64,000 nt of DNA from Pelagovum pacificum (lineage in GTDB: Bacteria; Pseudomonadota; Alphaproteobacteria; Rhodobacterales; Rhodobacteraceae). The stretch covers positions 186,001-250,000 of the forward strand of contig NZ_CP065915.1 of the NCBI RefSeq assembly GCF_016134045.1, in the 5' to 3' direction. The notes below the pieces were generated by a model. It did no database searches. It saw only the letters and a list, made by a program, of their open reading frames with translations, and was not told the DNA's origin. Shown piece by piece: positions 34,824 through 43,749 of this stretch; the stretch's first letter is position 1, and every line of letters begins with the position of its first letter. Made by a program: the position numbers and the translations under genes.

Positions 34824-36640
34824 CACCCGCCGTTCTGGTGATGACCCGTTCCGGCGAAGCGACTGGCCGCAGGATTGCCGATGCCCTCGGCGCTCCGCTA
34901 CACGGCCGGTCTGGCCGAGTGGAGGCGGACGTCTTCTTCGACAATGCCCTCGATCATGCGAGAGACCTTTTTCTTGCCGGAACGCCCATCATTGGCGTCA
35001 TGGCGAGTGGTATCTTGATCCGCGGCGTTGCGCCCGTCCTGTCGGACAAGCGAAGCGAACCGCCGGTCCTGTCGGTCTCCGACGACGGTAGTGTCGTGGT
35101 GCCGCTGCTCGGCGGGCATCGTGGCGCGAACCGACTCGCGCGGCAGGTCGCCGAGGCGCTCGAAGGCACCGCCGCCGTGACGACCGCCGGGGACAACATG
35201 ATGGGCCTCGCACTGGACGAACCGCCGGAGGGGTGGGCCATCTCCAACGCGCACCTCGCCAAGGACACGATGGCGGCGCTGCTCGCCGGTGCCGCGCCGC
35301 AGGTCGGCGGCGACGCGCTCGACCTCGCAGCTTGGCTTGCGCCGCTGACCGACCGCACCACCGACACTGGCGAGACCGTGCCGATCGACGTCACGACGGA
35401 ACCCGCAAGGCCCGACGTGCTGACCTTCCATCCCCGGCGCTACATCCTCGGCGTCGGCTGCGCGCGGAACTGCCTGGCGGAGGAGCTCGACGCGCTCGTC
35501 ACCGAACAGCTCGCGCAGGCGAAGCTGTCGCCTGCCTCGCTCGCCGGGCTCTGCACGCTCGACCTCAAGGCGGATGAGCCTGCGGTCAACGCGCTGGCCC
35601 GCAAGCTGAACCTGCCGCTCCGCCTGTTCGACGCCACGACGCTTGAAGCCGAGACACCGCGCCTCGCAAACCCCTCGGACGTCGTGTTCGCCGAGGTGGG
35701 CTGCCACGGCGTCGCCGAAGCCGCCGCGCTCGCTGGCGGCGGCACAGGCGCAATGCTGCGCAGCGAAAAGGCCAAGACCGCCAACGCGACCTGTGCCATC
35801 GCCGAGGTGGCAGAGCCGATCGCCGTGCCGCATGGTCGCCCGCGCGGCAGGCTTTCGGTCGTCGGGATCGGCCCCGGTCAGGCCAGCTGGCGCACGCCCG
35901 AAGTCTCGCGCTTCGTCAGCCAGGCGGAAGAGCTGGTCGGCTATTCGCTCTACATCGACCTGCTCGGTCCGCTGGCGGCGGGCAAGAAGCGCAGCGACTT
36001 CCCGCTCGGCTCGGAAGAGGCACGCTGCCGCTACGCCCTCGAGCGCGCGGGGGAGGGGCGGGACGTCGCACTCGTCTGTTCGGGCGACGCGGGGATTTAC
36101 GCGATGGGCGCGCTGGTCTTCGAACTGCTGGACCGCGATCCGGACGCAGGCGGCGTCAGCGATGCCGCACGCCGGGCGGAGGTCATATGCTCGCCCGGTG
36201 TCTCGGCCTTGCAGGGTGCGGCGGCCCGCGCCGGCGCACCGCTCGGCCACGACTTCTGCGCGATTTCACTGTCCGATCTTCTGACCCCGCGCGAGGATAT
36301 CGTCAGGCGGCTCAAGGCTGCGGCGGAGGGCGACTTCGTGATCGCCTTCTACAACCCCGTCTCCATGCGCCGCCGCACCCTGCTGGCCGAGGCGCGGGAC
36401 ATCCTGCTTCAGCACCGCCCCGCGGACACGCCGGTCATGCTCGCCAGCAACCTTGGCCGGCCGGAGGAAGAGCTTCGCTATCGCCGCCTCGACGCGCTGG
36501 AGGTGGACGAGGTCGACATGCTGACCGTCGTCCTCGTCGGCTCGTCGCAGAGCCGCCTGGCACAACTCGGCGAAGGGCCGAGGATGTTCACGCCGCGCGG
36601 CTACGCGCGCAGGATCGACGGGGACCTCGCCGAGGGCTGA
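34814..36640 (+). CDS. cobJ: CbiG-CobJ fusion: cobalt-precorrin-5A hydrolase-like plus precorrin-3B C17-methyltransferase
   Basis: A 608-residue two-part protein. Residues 1-about 335 resemble full-length CbiG: N-terminal domain with GTPIIGVMASGILIRGVAP and PLLGGHRGANRLAR, C-terminal domain with YILGVGCARNCLAEELDAL and EVGCHGVAEAAALA. Residues about 343-608 are CobJ/CbiH: LSVVGIGPGQASWRTPE, VGYSLYIDLL, ALVCSGDAGIYAMGAL, VICSPGVSALQGAAARAG, IAFYNPVSMRR. The fusion would couple ring contraction to later lactone opening. Start ATG 34814 lies inside the end of cobI. Confidence 0.94.
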   Translation: MAVTPAVLVMTRSGEATGRRIADALGAPLHGRSGRVEADVFFDNALDHARDLFLAGTPIIGVMASGILIRGVAPVLSDKRSEPPVLSVSDDGSVVVPLLGGHRGANRLARQVAEALEGTAAVTTAGDNMMGLALDEPPEGWAISNAHLAKDTMAALLAGAAPQVGGDALDLAAWLAPLTDRTTDTGETVPIDVTTEPARPDVLTFHPRRYILGVGCARNCLAEELDALVTEQLAQAKLSPASLAGLCTLDLKADEPAVNALARKLNLPLRLFDATTLEAETPRLANPSDVVFAEVGCHGVAEAAALAGGGTGAMLRSEKAKTANATCAIAEVAEPIAVPHGRPRGRLSVVGIGPGQASWRTPEVSRFVSQAEELVGYSLYIDLLGPLAAGKKRSDFPLGSEEARCRYALERAGEGRDVALVCSGDAGIYAMGALVFELLDRDPDAGGVSDAARRAEVICSPGVSALQGAAARAGAPLGHDFCAISLSDLLTPREDIVRRLKAAAEGDFVIAFYNPVSMRRRTLLAEARDILLQHRPADTPVMLASNLGRPEEELRYRRLDALEVDEVDMLTVVLVGSSQSRLAQLGEGPRMFTPRGYARRIDGDLAEG

Positions 36641-36655
36641 CGGCCCCTCTTCCGG

Positions 36656-36677
36656 CCTCCTCTCCTTCAGGAGGAGG
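36656..36677 (+). other. Hairpin between cobJ and cobM
   Basis: Seven-bp stem CCTCCTC/GAGGAGG in the 104-bp gap between the fusion gene and cobM. No U-tract; possibly a processing or attenuation site. It is the only gap of this size within the run of overlapping cob genes. Confidence 0.4.
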
Positions 36678-36744
36678 ACGCAAGGGAGCGGGCCGACGCG
36701 GTCACGGGGCACGAGAGCACCTAAAGGATAAGGGAGATCACAGG

Positions 36745-37530
36745 ATGACCGTCTATTTCATCGGCGCCGGGCCGGGCGATCCCGAGTTGCTCACGCTCAA
36801 GGCCGCACGGCTGATCGAGAGCTGTCCTGTCTGCCTCTACGCTGGCTCGCTGGTGCCAGAGGCCGTCGTCGCCCGCGCGCCCGAGGGGGCGGTGGTGATG
36901 GACACCGCTCCGATGACGCTGGACGAGACGCATGGCGAGATCCTCGCCGCCCACCAGCGGGGCGAGGACGTCGCCCGCGTCCACTCCGGTGACCCGTCGC
37001 TCTATGGTGCGATCGCCGAACAGACCCGGCGGCTGAAGGCCGACAACATCCCCTACCAGATCATCCCCGGCGTGCCCGCCTACGCCGCCGCGGCCGCAGC
37101 GCTCGGGCAGGAACTGACGATCCCCGAGGTCGCGCAGTCCATCGTGCTGACGCGCATGTCGATGAAGTCGACGGCCATGCCGAACGGTGAGACGCTTGAG
37201 AACTTCGCCCGCACCGGTGCGACGCTCGCCATTCACCTCGGGATCCGGGCGCTGCGCGAGATCGAACGCCAGCTCGCGCCGCACTACGGGGCGGACTGCC
37301 CGGTGGCCGTCGTCTATCGCGCCAGCTGGCCGGACGAGCAATTGATCCGGGGCACCCTGTCGGACATTCAGAGCAAGGTCCGCGAGGCCAAGATCACCCG
37401 CACTGCGCTGATCCTCGTCGGCCCCGCGCTCGGTCGCGAACACGGCTTTCCCGACAGCGCGCTCTATGATGCTGCACGGCCGCATCTGCTGCGCCCGAAA
37501 GCCCGGCGCGGCGCAACTGCAACCTCGTGA
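36745..37530 (+). CDS. cobM: Precorrin-4 C11-methyltransferase
   Basis: A 261-residue SAM-dependent methylase of the CobM/CbiF type: MTVYFIGAGPGDPELLTLKAARLI, CPVCLYAGSLVPEAVV, RVHSGDPSLYGAIAEQ, IIPGVPAYAAAAAALGQEL and VYRASWPDEQLIRGTL. Unlike its neighbours it has its own spacing (104 bp) and ribosome site (AAGGGAG). It is the last B12 gene of this operon in the window; cobK, cobB, cobF and cobG are not present here. Confidence 0.96.
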   Translation: MTVYFIGAGPGDPELLTLKAARLIESCPVCLYAGSLVPEAVVARAPEGAVVMDTAPMTLDETHGEILAAHQRGEDVARVHSGDPSLYGAIAEQTRRLKADNIPYQIIPGVPAYAAAAAALGQELTIPEVAQSIVLTRMSMKSTAMPNGETLENFARTGATLAIHLGIRALREIERQLAPHYGADCPVAVVYRASWPDEQLIRGTLSDIQSKVREAKITRTALILVGPALGREHGFPDSALYDAARPHLLRPKARRGATATS

Positions 37531-37605
37531 AACTCTGCTCAACCTGTCCCTTGATTTGCGGAGGGGGCACGTCATTTTAGACGTGAAGGATGGAGGGTCA
37601 CGACG

Positions 37606-37953
37606 ATGGAATTCTTGCCGGACAGCGTGAGGGAAGGACTCGAGCAGGCGCGAAAGAAAGCCGAGCGCCGCAAGAGCCGCCTTCGCCTCGAAGTGGGTGA
37701 CCGTTCGATCCGCGTCCTGCGGTCATGGAGCACGGGCTTCGCACTCGACCGGGAAGAAGGCGGCAACCTGCGCGGCCTCGTCGACCTGTTCGAAGGCAGC
37801 AAGCACATCGCGCAGTGCCTGATCCTGACCTCTCGCGAAGACGGCGATGAGCTGATCTACGAGATCAAGCGCGCCACGCCCGCCGCCGACAAGCCGCCCG
37901 TCGATTTCGAGCAGCCAGATTTCAAGCCGGCGGGCTACCTGCCGCCGACCTGA
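37606..37953 (+). CDS. Hypothetical protein (115 aa) downstream of cobM
   Basis: A 115-residue soluble protein: a basic, helical N-terminus (MEFLPDSVREGLEQARKKAERRKSR), a middle beta-rich part (LRLEVGDRSIRVLRSWSTGFAL, GLVDLFEGSKHIAQCLIL) and a Pro-rich tail. I do not recognise a family name. A GGAGGGTCACGACG stretch precedes the ATG. It converges on the MalY-like gene with 7 bp between stops. The regular composition and good ribosome site support a real gene. Confidence 0.75.
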   Translation: MEFLPDSVREGLEQARKKAERRKSRLRLEVGDRSIRVLRSWSTGFALDREEGGNLRGLVDLFEGSKHIAQCLILTSREDGDELIYEIKRATPAADKPPVDFEQPDFKPAGYLPPT

Positions 37954-37960
37954 TCCGGCC

Positions 37961-39133
37961 TTACTGAACGTCCGCGAACGCCTTTTGCAGCCGCGCAACC
38001 GCGTCTTTCACGCGGGCACGCGACGTGCCGAGGTTGAACCGCATGCAGTGTTCGCCCCCGGTACCGAACGCCGGGCCGGGGCTCGGCGCGATGCGGGCGT
38101 CCTCATGTACCCGGCGCACCACTTCGTCGTGCGCCATGCCGAGCGCTTCGAAATCGACCCAGGCGAGGTAGGTGGACTGCATCGGCATCGACGACACGCC
38201 GGGGATCGCCGCGATCCCGTCCGCGAAGACGCTCACGTTTCCGGCGAGATAGGCCGTCAGCTCATCGACCCATTCCGCGCCGGCCGGGGAATAGGCGGCA
38301 CGTGTGATCTCCGTTCCGAAGCGGTTCGGCTGGATATCGAACTGCCGGATGCGAGTCGTGATTCGCTCCTGCAGGGATGGATCGGTTGCGATCAGGAAGC
38401 CGGTGCGCCCTCCGGCGACGTTGAAGGTCTTTGACGCGGCCATCGCCATGATCGTCCGGTCCATGTGCTGCGGCGCAGCGACCGGGAAGGGTATGTGCCG
38501 GTTGCCCGGCAGGATCAGGTCGTGGTGAATCTCGTCGCACAGCAGGATCAGGTCGTGCCGCGCGCAGAAGTCGCCGATCGCGACCTGCTCCTCCGCCGTC
38601 CAGATTCGCCCCGCCGGATTGTGCGGGGAGGAGATGATGAGCATCTTCTCCGCGCCGGTCAGCAATGTCTCCCACCGCTCGAAGTCGAGCGCGAACAGGC
38701 CGTTGTCATCTTTCGCCAGCGGAAGCTCGCGGACCTCGCGGTCGTTGCGGCGGACCTTGTTGGTGAACTCGTGGTACACCGGCGTCATGATCGCGACCGG
38801 GTCGCCCGGCGCCGTGAATATGTCGAGGCACAGCGCGATCGCGTTGCCGATCCCGTGGGTGGCGTTCATGCAATCGGTCGACACGGTCCAGCCATGCCGC
38901 GTCTCCAGCCACCAGGCGACCGCGTCGTAGCAGGCGGGCAGGGTGGAGAAATAACCGTGGAAGCCCGTTTCCGTCACCTCGCGCAGCGCGTCCGCGATGA
39001 AGGGGCCGCTCTCGAAATCCATGTCGGCGACCCACATCGGCAGCACGTCCTCGCCGGTGACGCCCAGCATATCCGTCATGTCCCACTTGATGGAGCCGAT
39101 ACCGGCGCGGCCGACGGGTTCGTCAAATGACAT
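37961..39133 (-). CDS. MalY/PatB-type PLP aminotransferase (cystathionine beta-lyase-like)
   Basis: A 390-residue PLP enzyme of fold type I. It starts MSFDEPVGRAGIGSIKWDM, with LPMWVADMDFESGPFI and HGWTVSTDCMNATHGIGNAI. SSPHNPAGRIWT binds the substrate carboxylate, DEIHHDLI the pyridine nitrogen, and MAASKTFNVAGGRTGFLI carries the PLP lysine. MalY/PatB members cleave cystathionine or cysteine conjugates. A divergent promoter region of 101 bp separates it from the deformylase genes. Confidence 0.93.
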   Translation of the reverse strand: MSFDEPVGRAGIGSIKWDMTDMLGVTGEDVLPMWVADMDFESGPFIADALREVTETGFHGYFSTLPACYDAVAWWLETRHGWTVSTDCMNATHGIGNAIALCLDIFTAPGDPVAIMTPVYHEFTNKVRRNDREVRELPLAKDDNGLFALDFERWETLLTGAEKMLIISSPHNPAGRIWTAEEQVAIGDFCARHDLILLCDEIHHDLILPGNRHIPFPVAAPQHMDRTIMAMAASKTFNVAGGRTGFLIATDPSLQERITTRIRQFDIQPNRFGTEITRAAYSPAGAEWVDELTAYLAGNVSVFADGIAAIPGVSSMPMQSTYLAWVDFEALGMAHDEVVRRVHEDARIAPSPGPAFGTGGEHCMRFNLGTSRARVKDAVARLQKAFADVQ

Positions 39134-39234
39134 GTGAATTCCTCTGCTTGCACGTTCGGCGAGAAGCTACGCTTCTGTAACGTGGCCACAAGGGGCGAGT
39201 TGCGCGGCGGCAGGGCTTGTCCTAGATGAGCGTC

Positions 39235-39756
39235 ATGGCGAAGCGCACCATCCTCATCCATCCCGACCCGCGGTTGAAGACCGTGGCCGAACCGGTGACC
39301 GAAATCACCGACCAGCTCCGCACGTTGGCCGACGACATGCTCGAGACGATGTACGACGCGCCGGGCATCGGCCTCGCCGCGCCGCAGGTCGGCGTGATGA
39401 AACGGCTGCTCGTGATGGATTGCGTGAAGGAAGAGGGCGAGGATCCCCGCCCGATGGTCCTGATGAATCCCGAGGTCACCTGGACGTCGGACGAAATGGC
39501 AACCTACGAGGAAGGATGTCTCTCGATCCCCGACCAGTACGCCGATGTCGAACGGCCGGCGGAGGTCGAGGTCGGCTGGCTCGGCCTTGACGGGGCGCAG
39601 CATTCCGAACGGTTCGACGGTCTCTGGGCGACCTGCGTCCAGCACGAGATCGACCATCTCGATGGCAAGCTGTTCATCGACTACCTCAAGCCGCTGAAGC
39701 GCCAGATGATCACCCGCAAGATGCAGAAGCTGAAGCGCGAGAAGGCGCGCGCCTGA
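39235..39756 (+). CDS. def: Peptide deformylase 1
   Basis: A 173-residue metalloenzyme removing the formyl group from nascent proteins. All three motifs are intact: GIGLAAPQ (44-51), EGCLSIP (93-99, metal Cys) and HEIDH (137-141, two metal His and the catalytic Glu). The ATG at 39235 fits the family start (MAKRTILIHPDP); an ATG three codons earlier (39226) is also possible and no ribosome site decides. It is the first of three tandem deformylase paralogs followed by fmt, the enzyme that adds the formyl group. Confidence 0.95.
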   Translation: MAKRTILIHPDPRLKTVAEPVTEITDQLRTLADDMLETMYDAPGIGLAAPQVGVMKRLLVMDCVKEEGEDPRPMVLMNPEVTWTSDEMATYEEGCLSIPDQYADVERPAEVEVGWLGLDGAQHSERFDGLWATCVQHEIDHLDGKLFIDYLKPLKRQMITRKMQKLKREKARA

Positions 39757-39757
39757 C

Positions 39758-40252
39758 ATGGCGCTGCGGCCGATCCTGCTCTGGCCCGACCCGCGCCTCG
39801 CCGAGGTCTGCGCGCCCGTGACCGACTTCGACGACGCCCTGCGTGCGCTGTCCGACGACATGCTCGAGACGATGTACGACGCGCCCGGCCGCGGCCTCGC
39901 CGCGCCGCAGATCGGTGTGATGTCGCGCCTGTTCGTCGTCGACGTGGCGTGGAAGGAGGCCGAGCCAGAGCCCATGGTCTTCGTGAACCCGGTCCTGCTC
40001 GGCACGTCGGAAGAGGTCTGCAGTTACACCGAGGGGTGCCTGTCGATTCCCGGAGTCACCGCCAGCGTGATACGCCCCGAGGCGGTCGAACTCCGCTGGC
40101 AGGGCCTCGACGGGGTGGAGCGCACCGGCCGCATGGACGGTGCGCTCGCCCGCTGCATCCAGCACGAGCTCGACCATCTCGACGGCCTCGTCCATTTCGA
40201 CCGACTCCCGCCTGCCGAACGCGCGGCGCTCGAGGCCGAGTACGCCGCATGA
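39758..40252 (+). CDS. def: Peptide deformylase 2
   Basis: A 164-residue paralog one base after def1. The metal motifs EGCLSIP (92-98) and HELDH (136-140) are intact, so it should bind metal and be active. In motif 1 the usual hydrophobic residue is Arg (GRGLAAPQ, 44-51), which may change the pocket. Its stop overlaps the third paralog (ATGA). Two apparently active deformylases suggest different substrate range, metal or regulation. Confidence 0.92.
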   Translation: MALRPILLWPDPRLAEVCAPVTDFDDALRALSDDMLETMYDAPGRGLAAPQIGVMSRLFVVDVAWKEAEPEPMVFVNPVLLGTSEEVCSYTEGCLSIPGVTASVIRPEAVELRWQGLDGVERTGRMDGALARCIQHELDHLDGLVHFDRLPPAERAALEAEYAA

Positions 40253-40740
40253 GCCGTCCATTCGTGATGTGGCCCGACAAGCGCCTGCGCACCCCAGCCG
40301 CGCCGGTCGAGGCCGTGACGGACGAAACCCGCGCCATCTGGGACGAGATGATCGAGGCGATGGAAGCGATGCCGGGCTACGGCCTCGCCGCGCCTCAGCT
40401 CGGCATCGGCCTGCAGCTCGCCGTCGTCGACGCCAGCACCGCGCGCGGGCAGGCCGTCCGCCTCGCCAATCCGGAAATCCTGCACGCCAGTGTCGAGCCG
40501 CGCGAGCACGAGGAAGCCTCGCCCAACCTCCCCGGCGTCTCCGCCGTCGTGACCCGGCCCCGCGCCGTCACCGTGCGGTTCCTGAACGCTGCCGGCGCGA
40601 TCGAGGAGAAGGACTTTGTCGGCCTCTGGGCGACCAGCGTCCAGCACCAGATCGACCACCTTGCCGGCCGGATGTATTTCGACCGGTTGAGCCGCCTGAA
40701 GCGTGAGCGGCTGCTGAAGCGGGCCACGAAGCAGCGCTGA
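40249..40740 (+). CDS. Deformylase-like protein with degenerate active site
   Basis: A 163-residue third paralog. Motif 1 is kept (GYGLAAPQ, 43-50) but motif 2 reads EASPNLP (89-95) with Ser at the metal-cysteine position, and motif 3 reads HQIDH (133-137) with Gln for the catalytic Glu. Two essential residues are therefore lost while fold residues remain, pointing to a non-catalytic or repurposed protein. ATG 40249 overlaps the def2 stop. The basic tail (LKRERLLKRATKQR) could contact the ribosome, as does the C-terminal region of true deformylases; that is inference. Confidence 0.9.
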   Translation: MSRPFVMWPDKRLRTPAAPVEAVTDETRAIWDEMIEAMEAMPGYGLAAPQLGIGLQLAVVDASTARGQAVRLANPEILHASVEPREHEEASPNLPGVSAVVTRPRAVTVRFLNAAGAIEEKDFVGLWATSVQHQIDHLAGRMYFDRLSRLKRERLLKRATKQR

Positions 40741-40744
40741 CGGT

Positions 40745-40764
40745 TGGCCCCTTGGGCCAGTTTT
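40745..40764 (+). terminator. Intrinsic terminator after the deformylase genes
   Basis: Stem TGGCCC-CTT-GGGCCA followed by GTTTT, starting four bases after the third deformylase stop. A short T-run makes it a plausible rho-independent terminator separating the def genes from fmt. Confidence 0.55.
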
Positions 40765-40778
40765 GAGCAGCAAAAGTG

Positions 40779-40860
40779 GGTGCGCATCGAGCGCGCACCC
40801 TACCCCCGGAGCGCCGGAACCCTCTCCCCTCGGGGGAGAGGGCAGGGTGAGGGGTCAGCC
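40779..40860. repeat. Repeat family D, solitary copy
   Basis: Two hairpin modules: GGGTGCGCATCGAGCGCGCA (40779-40798) and CCTCTCCCCTCGGGGGAGAG (40821-40840) followed by GGTGAGGGG. The same modules form the tandem array at 56631-56970. It fills the gap between the def genes and fmt. Confidence 0.65.
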
Positions 40861-40952
40861 CCCAACGGCACCCACCAAGCGCAAACCACCCAAACCCTTC
40901 CCGCCCCCTCTCCCCGATGCTACCTCCGCAACGAAACAACGCCGGAGCCACC

Positions 40953-41855
40953 ATGCGCATCGTCTTCATGGGCACGCCCGACTTCTCGGTCCCCGTCCTC
41001 GACGCCCTCGTCGACGCGGGGCACGAAATCGCCGCCGTCTATTGCCAGCCGCCCCGCCCGGCGGGCCGTGGCAAGAAGGACCGCCCGACCCCGGTGCAGG
41101 CCCGGGCCGAGGCGCTCGGCCTCGAGGTGCGCTACCCGGTCTCGCTGCGTAACGCCGAGGCGCAGGCGGACTTCGCCGCGCTCGGTGCCGAGATCGCGGT
41201 CGTCGTCGCCTACGGTCTGATTCTGCCGCAGGCCGTGCTCGATGCCCCCGCGCGCGGTTGCCTCAACATCCATGCCTCGCTCCTGCCGCGCTGGCGCGGC
41301 GCCGCGCCGATCCACCGCGCGGTCATGGCCGGCGACGCGGAGACCGGCGTCTGCATCATGCAGATGGAGGCCGGGCTCGACACCGGTCCCGTCCTGTTGC
41401 GCCGCGACACCGCGATCGGCGTGGAAGAGACGACCGGATCCCTGCACGACCGGCTCTCAATGCTTGGAGCGTCGGCGATCGTCGACGCGCTCTCCCGTCT
41501 GGAAGAGCTGTCGCCGGAGGAGCAGCCGGAGGATGGCGTGACCTACGCCGCCAAGATCGACAAGGCAGAGGCCCGCATCGACTGGACCCGCCCCGCGACG
41601 GACGTCGACCGCCTGATCCGTGGCCTGTCCCCGTTCCCCGGGGCCTGGTGCAAAGCGGACGGCGAACGGCTGAAACTTCTGGGGTCCGGCCTCGCCGACC
41701 AGTCCGGTGCGCCGGGAACGCTCGGCCCCGGCTTCACGGTGACCTGCGGTGAGGGCGCGGTCCGAATCTCTCGCGTACAGCGCGAGGGCAAGCGCGCGAT
41801 GGATGCGGGCGAGGTGCTGCGCGGCTGGCAGGGGGCGCCGGACCGGCTCGACTGA
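40953..41855 (+). CDS. fmt: Methionyl-tRNA formyltransferase
   Basis: A 300-residue enzyme that formylates initiator Met-tRNA using 10-formyl-[22 protein letters not shown] opens the formyltransferase domain; [24 protein letters not shown] carries the catalytic Asn-His, and [17 protein letters not shown] supplies the Asp. A C-terminal OB domain follows from about residue 205 ([15 protein letters not shown]). It lies 212 bp after the deformylase cluster, separated by a terminator and a repeat. Confidence 0.96.
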   Translation: MRIVFMGTPDFSVPVLDALVDAGHEIAAVYCQPPRPAGRGKKDRPTPVQARAEALGLEVRYPVSLRNAEAQADFAALGAEIAVVVAYGLILPQAVLDAPARGCLNIHASLLPRWRGAAPIHRAVMAGDAETGVCIMQMEAGLDTGPVLLRRDTAIGVEETTGSLHDRLSMLGASAIVDALSRLEELSPEEQPEDGVTYAAKIDKAEARIDWTRPATDVDRLIRGLSPFPGAWCKADGERLKLLGSGLADQSGAPGTLGPGFTVTCGEGAVRISRVQREGKRAMDAGEVLRGWQGAPDRLD

Positions 41856-41963
41856 TCTCGACCGGAGCCACCGAAGAGCCGTCCACGAGACCACAAAGCC
41901 CGGCGCGCCGCGCAGCGGATGCCCGGGGAACTGTCCCCGCGTCCGGCGAACAGCCGGCAACCG

Positions 41964-42416
41964 CTACTTCTTGAAAGGTGCCATCCCGGCACGCGCCAGC
42001 TCGTCGGCGCGCTCGTTCTCGGGATGCCCGGCATGACCCTTCACCCACTCCCAGGTGATCTCATGCCGCGCGGCGGCTTCGTCGAGGCGGCGCCAGAGGT
42101 CCTCGTTCTTCACGGGCTTCTTGGCGGCGGTCTTCCAGCCGTTCCGCTTCCAGCCCCTGAGCCAGGAGGTGATGCCGTCCTTCACATAGTTGCTGTCCGT
42201 CACCATCGTCAGCCTTGAGGGCCGCGCCAGCGCCTCGAGCGCGGTGATCGCGGCGAGCAGCTCCATACGGTTGTTCGTGGTCTGGGCTTCCCCGCCGGAG
42301 AACTCCTTCTGCCGGACGATTGTATCGCCGTCGCGGGCGATGAGGATCGCGCCCCAGCCGCCGGGGCCGGGATTTCCGGAGCAGGCTCCGTCGGTATAGG
42401 CGTAAAGGTCGGTCAT
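41964..42416 (-). CDS. rnhA: Ribonuclease HI
   Basis: A 150-residue enzyme cutting RNA in RNA-DNA hybrids. The catalytic acids are Asp9 ([18 protein letters not shown]), Glu in NNRMELLA, Asp in TMVTDSNYV and Asp in ENERADELA; the basic handle [16 protein letters not shown] is also present. Length is normal. ATG 42416 gives the family start [10 protein letters not shown]. It converges on fmt with 108 bp between. Confidence 0.96.
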   Translation of the reverse strand: MTDLYAYTDGACSGNPGPGGWGAILIARDGDTIVRQKEFSGGEAQTTNNRMELLAAITALEALARPSRLTMVTDSNYVKDGITSWLRGWKRNGWKTAAKKPVKNEDLWRRLDEAAARHEITWEWVKGHAGHPENERADELARAGMAPFKK

Positions 42417-42505
42417 GCCGGCGGAATGGCGCGGCTGCCCGCATTTGTCGAGCAGGATTTGCTCCGGCGCGCCATGCCTCAGCGGCAGGACTGTTTGAAA
42501 GGTCG

Positions 42506-42540
42506 GAGCCTCCGGCGGGAGGTATTTATGGCCAGATGAG
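42506..42540. repeat. Intergenic repeat family A, copy 2
   Basis: GAGCCTCCGGCGGGAGGTAT then TTATGGCCAGATGAG, nearly identical to 514-547. A partial inverted copy (GGCCGGAAATACCTC, 42586-42600) follows, so about 42506-42600 could form a large hairpin upstream of rnhA. Confidence 0.6.
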
Positions 42541-42598
42541 CGAGCGGGTGCGTGCCGTTCCCTTGGTGAGTCCCCCGTGTCTTCGGGCCGGAAATACC

Positions 42599-42702
42599 TC
42601 TCGGGGGTGAATGGTCCGCAGGACCAGAGGGGGCAGACAGCCCCCTGAGGCGTCCGACCACAAGGGGGCAGGCCTGCGCGCCGAAGGTGGTCCGCCGGAT
42701 CA
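42599..42702. repeat. Intergenic repeat family B, copy 1
   Basis: TCTCGGGGGTGAATGGTCCG begins a stretch of about 104 bp whose first 50 bases are identical to 47898-47947; both include the hairpin GGGGGC-agaca-GCCCCC. The resemblance resumes at GCGC.CCGAAGGT and ends in CCGCCGGATCA, which contains the stop codon of the minus-strand tsaC gene. Confidence 0.7.
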
Positions 42703-43635
42703 GCGTGGCGCGGCGGCGCGGCGCAGCCGGTCGTTGATCGCGCGACCGAGGCCATGGTCGGGAATCGGCGCGACAGCGATCGCCGTTGCTCCCATCGCGT
42801 CGAGCTGGTGCAGGCAGCCGAACAGAGCCGCCGCCGCTTCGACGAGGTCGCCGCTCCGCGACAGGGTCAGATCACCCTCATGGGGACCGAAGCCGAGGTA
42901 GGTCTCGCCTTCCAGGGGAGACTCGACCGCGAGCCGGACCCGGCCCGCCGGGGCGTAGTGCGACGACAGCTGGCCGGGCGAGATCGGGGCGCTGCCCGGG
43001 TCGCCCGGTTCCTGCAGCGCCGTGCCGAGGCATCGCTCCAGCGCTTCGACCGGCAGTCCGCCGGCCCGCAGCAGGGTCGGCTCCGGCAGCAGTCCGACGA
43101 TCGTCGATTCGAGCCCCACCGGGCAGGGCCCGCCGTCGAGTACCGCCGCGATCTTGCCGTCGAGCCCGGCGAGCACATGCTCCGCGCTCGTCGGGCTGAT
43201 CCGTCCCGACAGGTTGGCCGATGGCGCGGCGAGCGGCCCGGTTTTTCGCAGCAGCGCCCGCGCGGCAGGATGGTCGGGCACGCGCACGCCGAGCGTCGGC
43301 AGACCCGCCGTGACCAGCGGCGCGATTCCCGCGTCGTCGCGCAGCGGCAGGACCATCGTCAGCGCGCCGGGCCAGAAAGCGGCGGCGAGCCGCTCGGCAT
43401 CGTCCGTCATCTCGACCAGTTCCGCCGCCGCCTCCGCGTCCGCGACATGCACGATCAGCGGATTGAACGCCGGCCGCCCCTTCGCGCGGTAGACCCGGGC
43501 GACCGCCTCTCCGTTGCGGGCATCGGCGGCGAGGCCATAGACCGTCTCCGTCGGCAGCGCGACGATCTCGCCGGCCCCAAGCAGGGCGGCGGCCTCCGCG
43601 AGGCCGGCATCATCCGTGGTCAGGTGTCTGGTCAT
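42700..43635 (-). CDS. tsaC: Threonylcarbamoyl-AMP synthase (TsaC/Sua5 type)
   Basis: A 311-residue long-form (Sua5-like) enzyme making threonylcarbamoyl-AMP for the t6A modification at tRNA position 37. The YrdC domain (1-about 200) has [50 protein letters not shown] and [15 protein letters not shown]-terminal Sua5 domain (about 225-311) begins after the linker [14 protein letters not shown]. The last bases of the gene lie in a family B repeat. Confidence 0.95.
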   Translation of the reverse strand: MTRHLTTDDAGLAEAAALLGAGEIVALPTETVYGLAADARNGEAVARVYRAKGRPAFNPLIVHVADAEAAAELVEMTDDAERLAAAFWPGALTMVLPLRDDAGIAPLVTAGLPTLGVRVPDHPAARALLRKTGPLAAPSANLSGRISPTSAEHVLAGLDGKIAAVLDGGPCPVGLESTIVGLLPEPTLLRAGGLPVEALERCLGTALQEPGDPGSAPISPGQLSSHYAPAGRVRLAVESPLEGETYLGFGPHEGDLTLSRSGDLVEAAAALFGCLHQLDAMGATAIAVAPIPDHGLGRAINDRLRRAAAPR

Positions 43636-43749
43636 GACGTGGCGTTCCGGTTGCGGGGTGGGGGCGCACGGCTAGCCTGTGGCCCATTCGTCCCGACCGG
43701 GCATAGACCTGTGCCGCCGGCCGGACAAGCAGCGCACGGGAGGCGTTTC

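Noticed and set aside
41921..41940. Bidirectional terminator between fmt and rnhA (CGGGGA-actg-TCCCCG).
   Set aside because: The stem is only six base pairs and no T-run is present on either side, so I did not list it.
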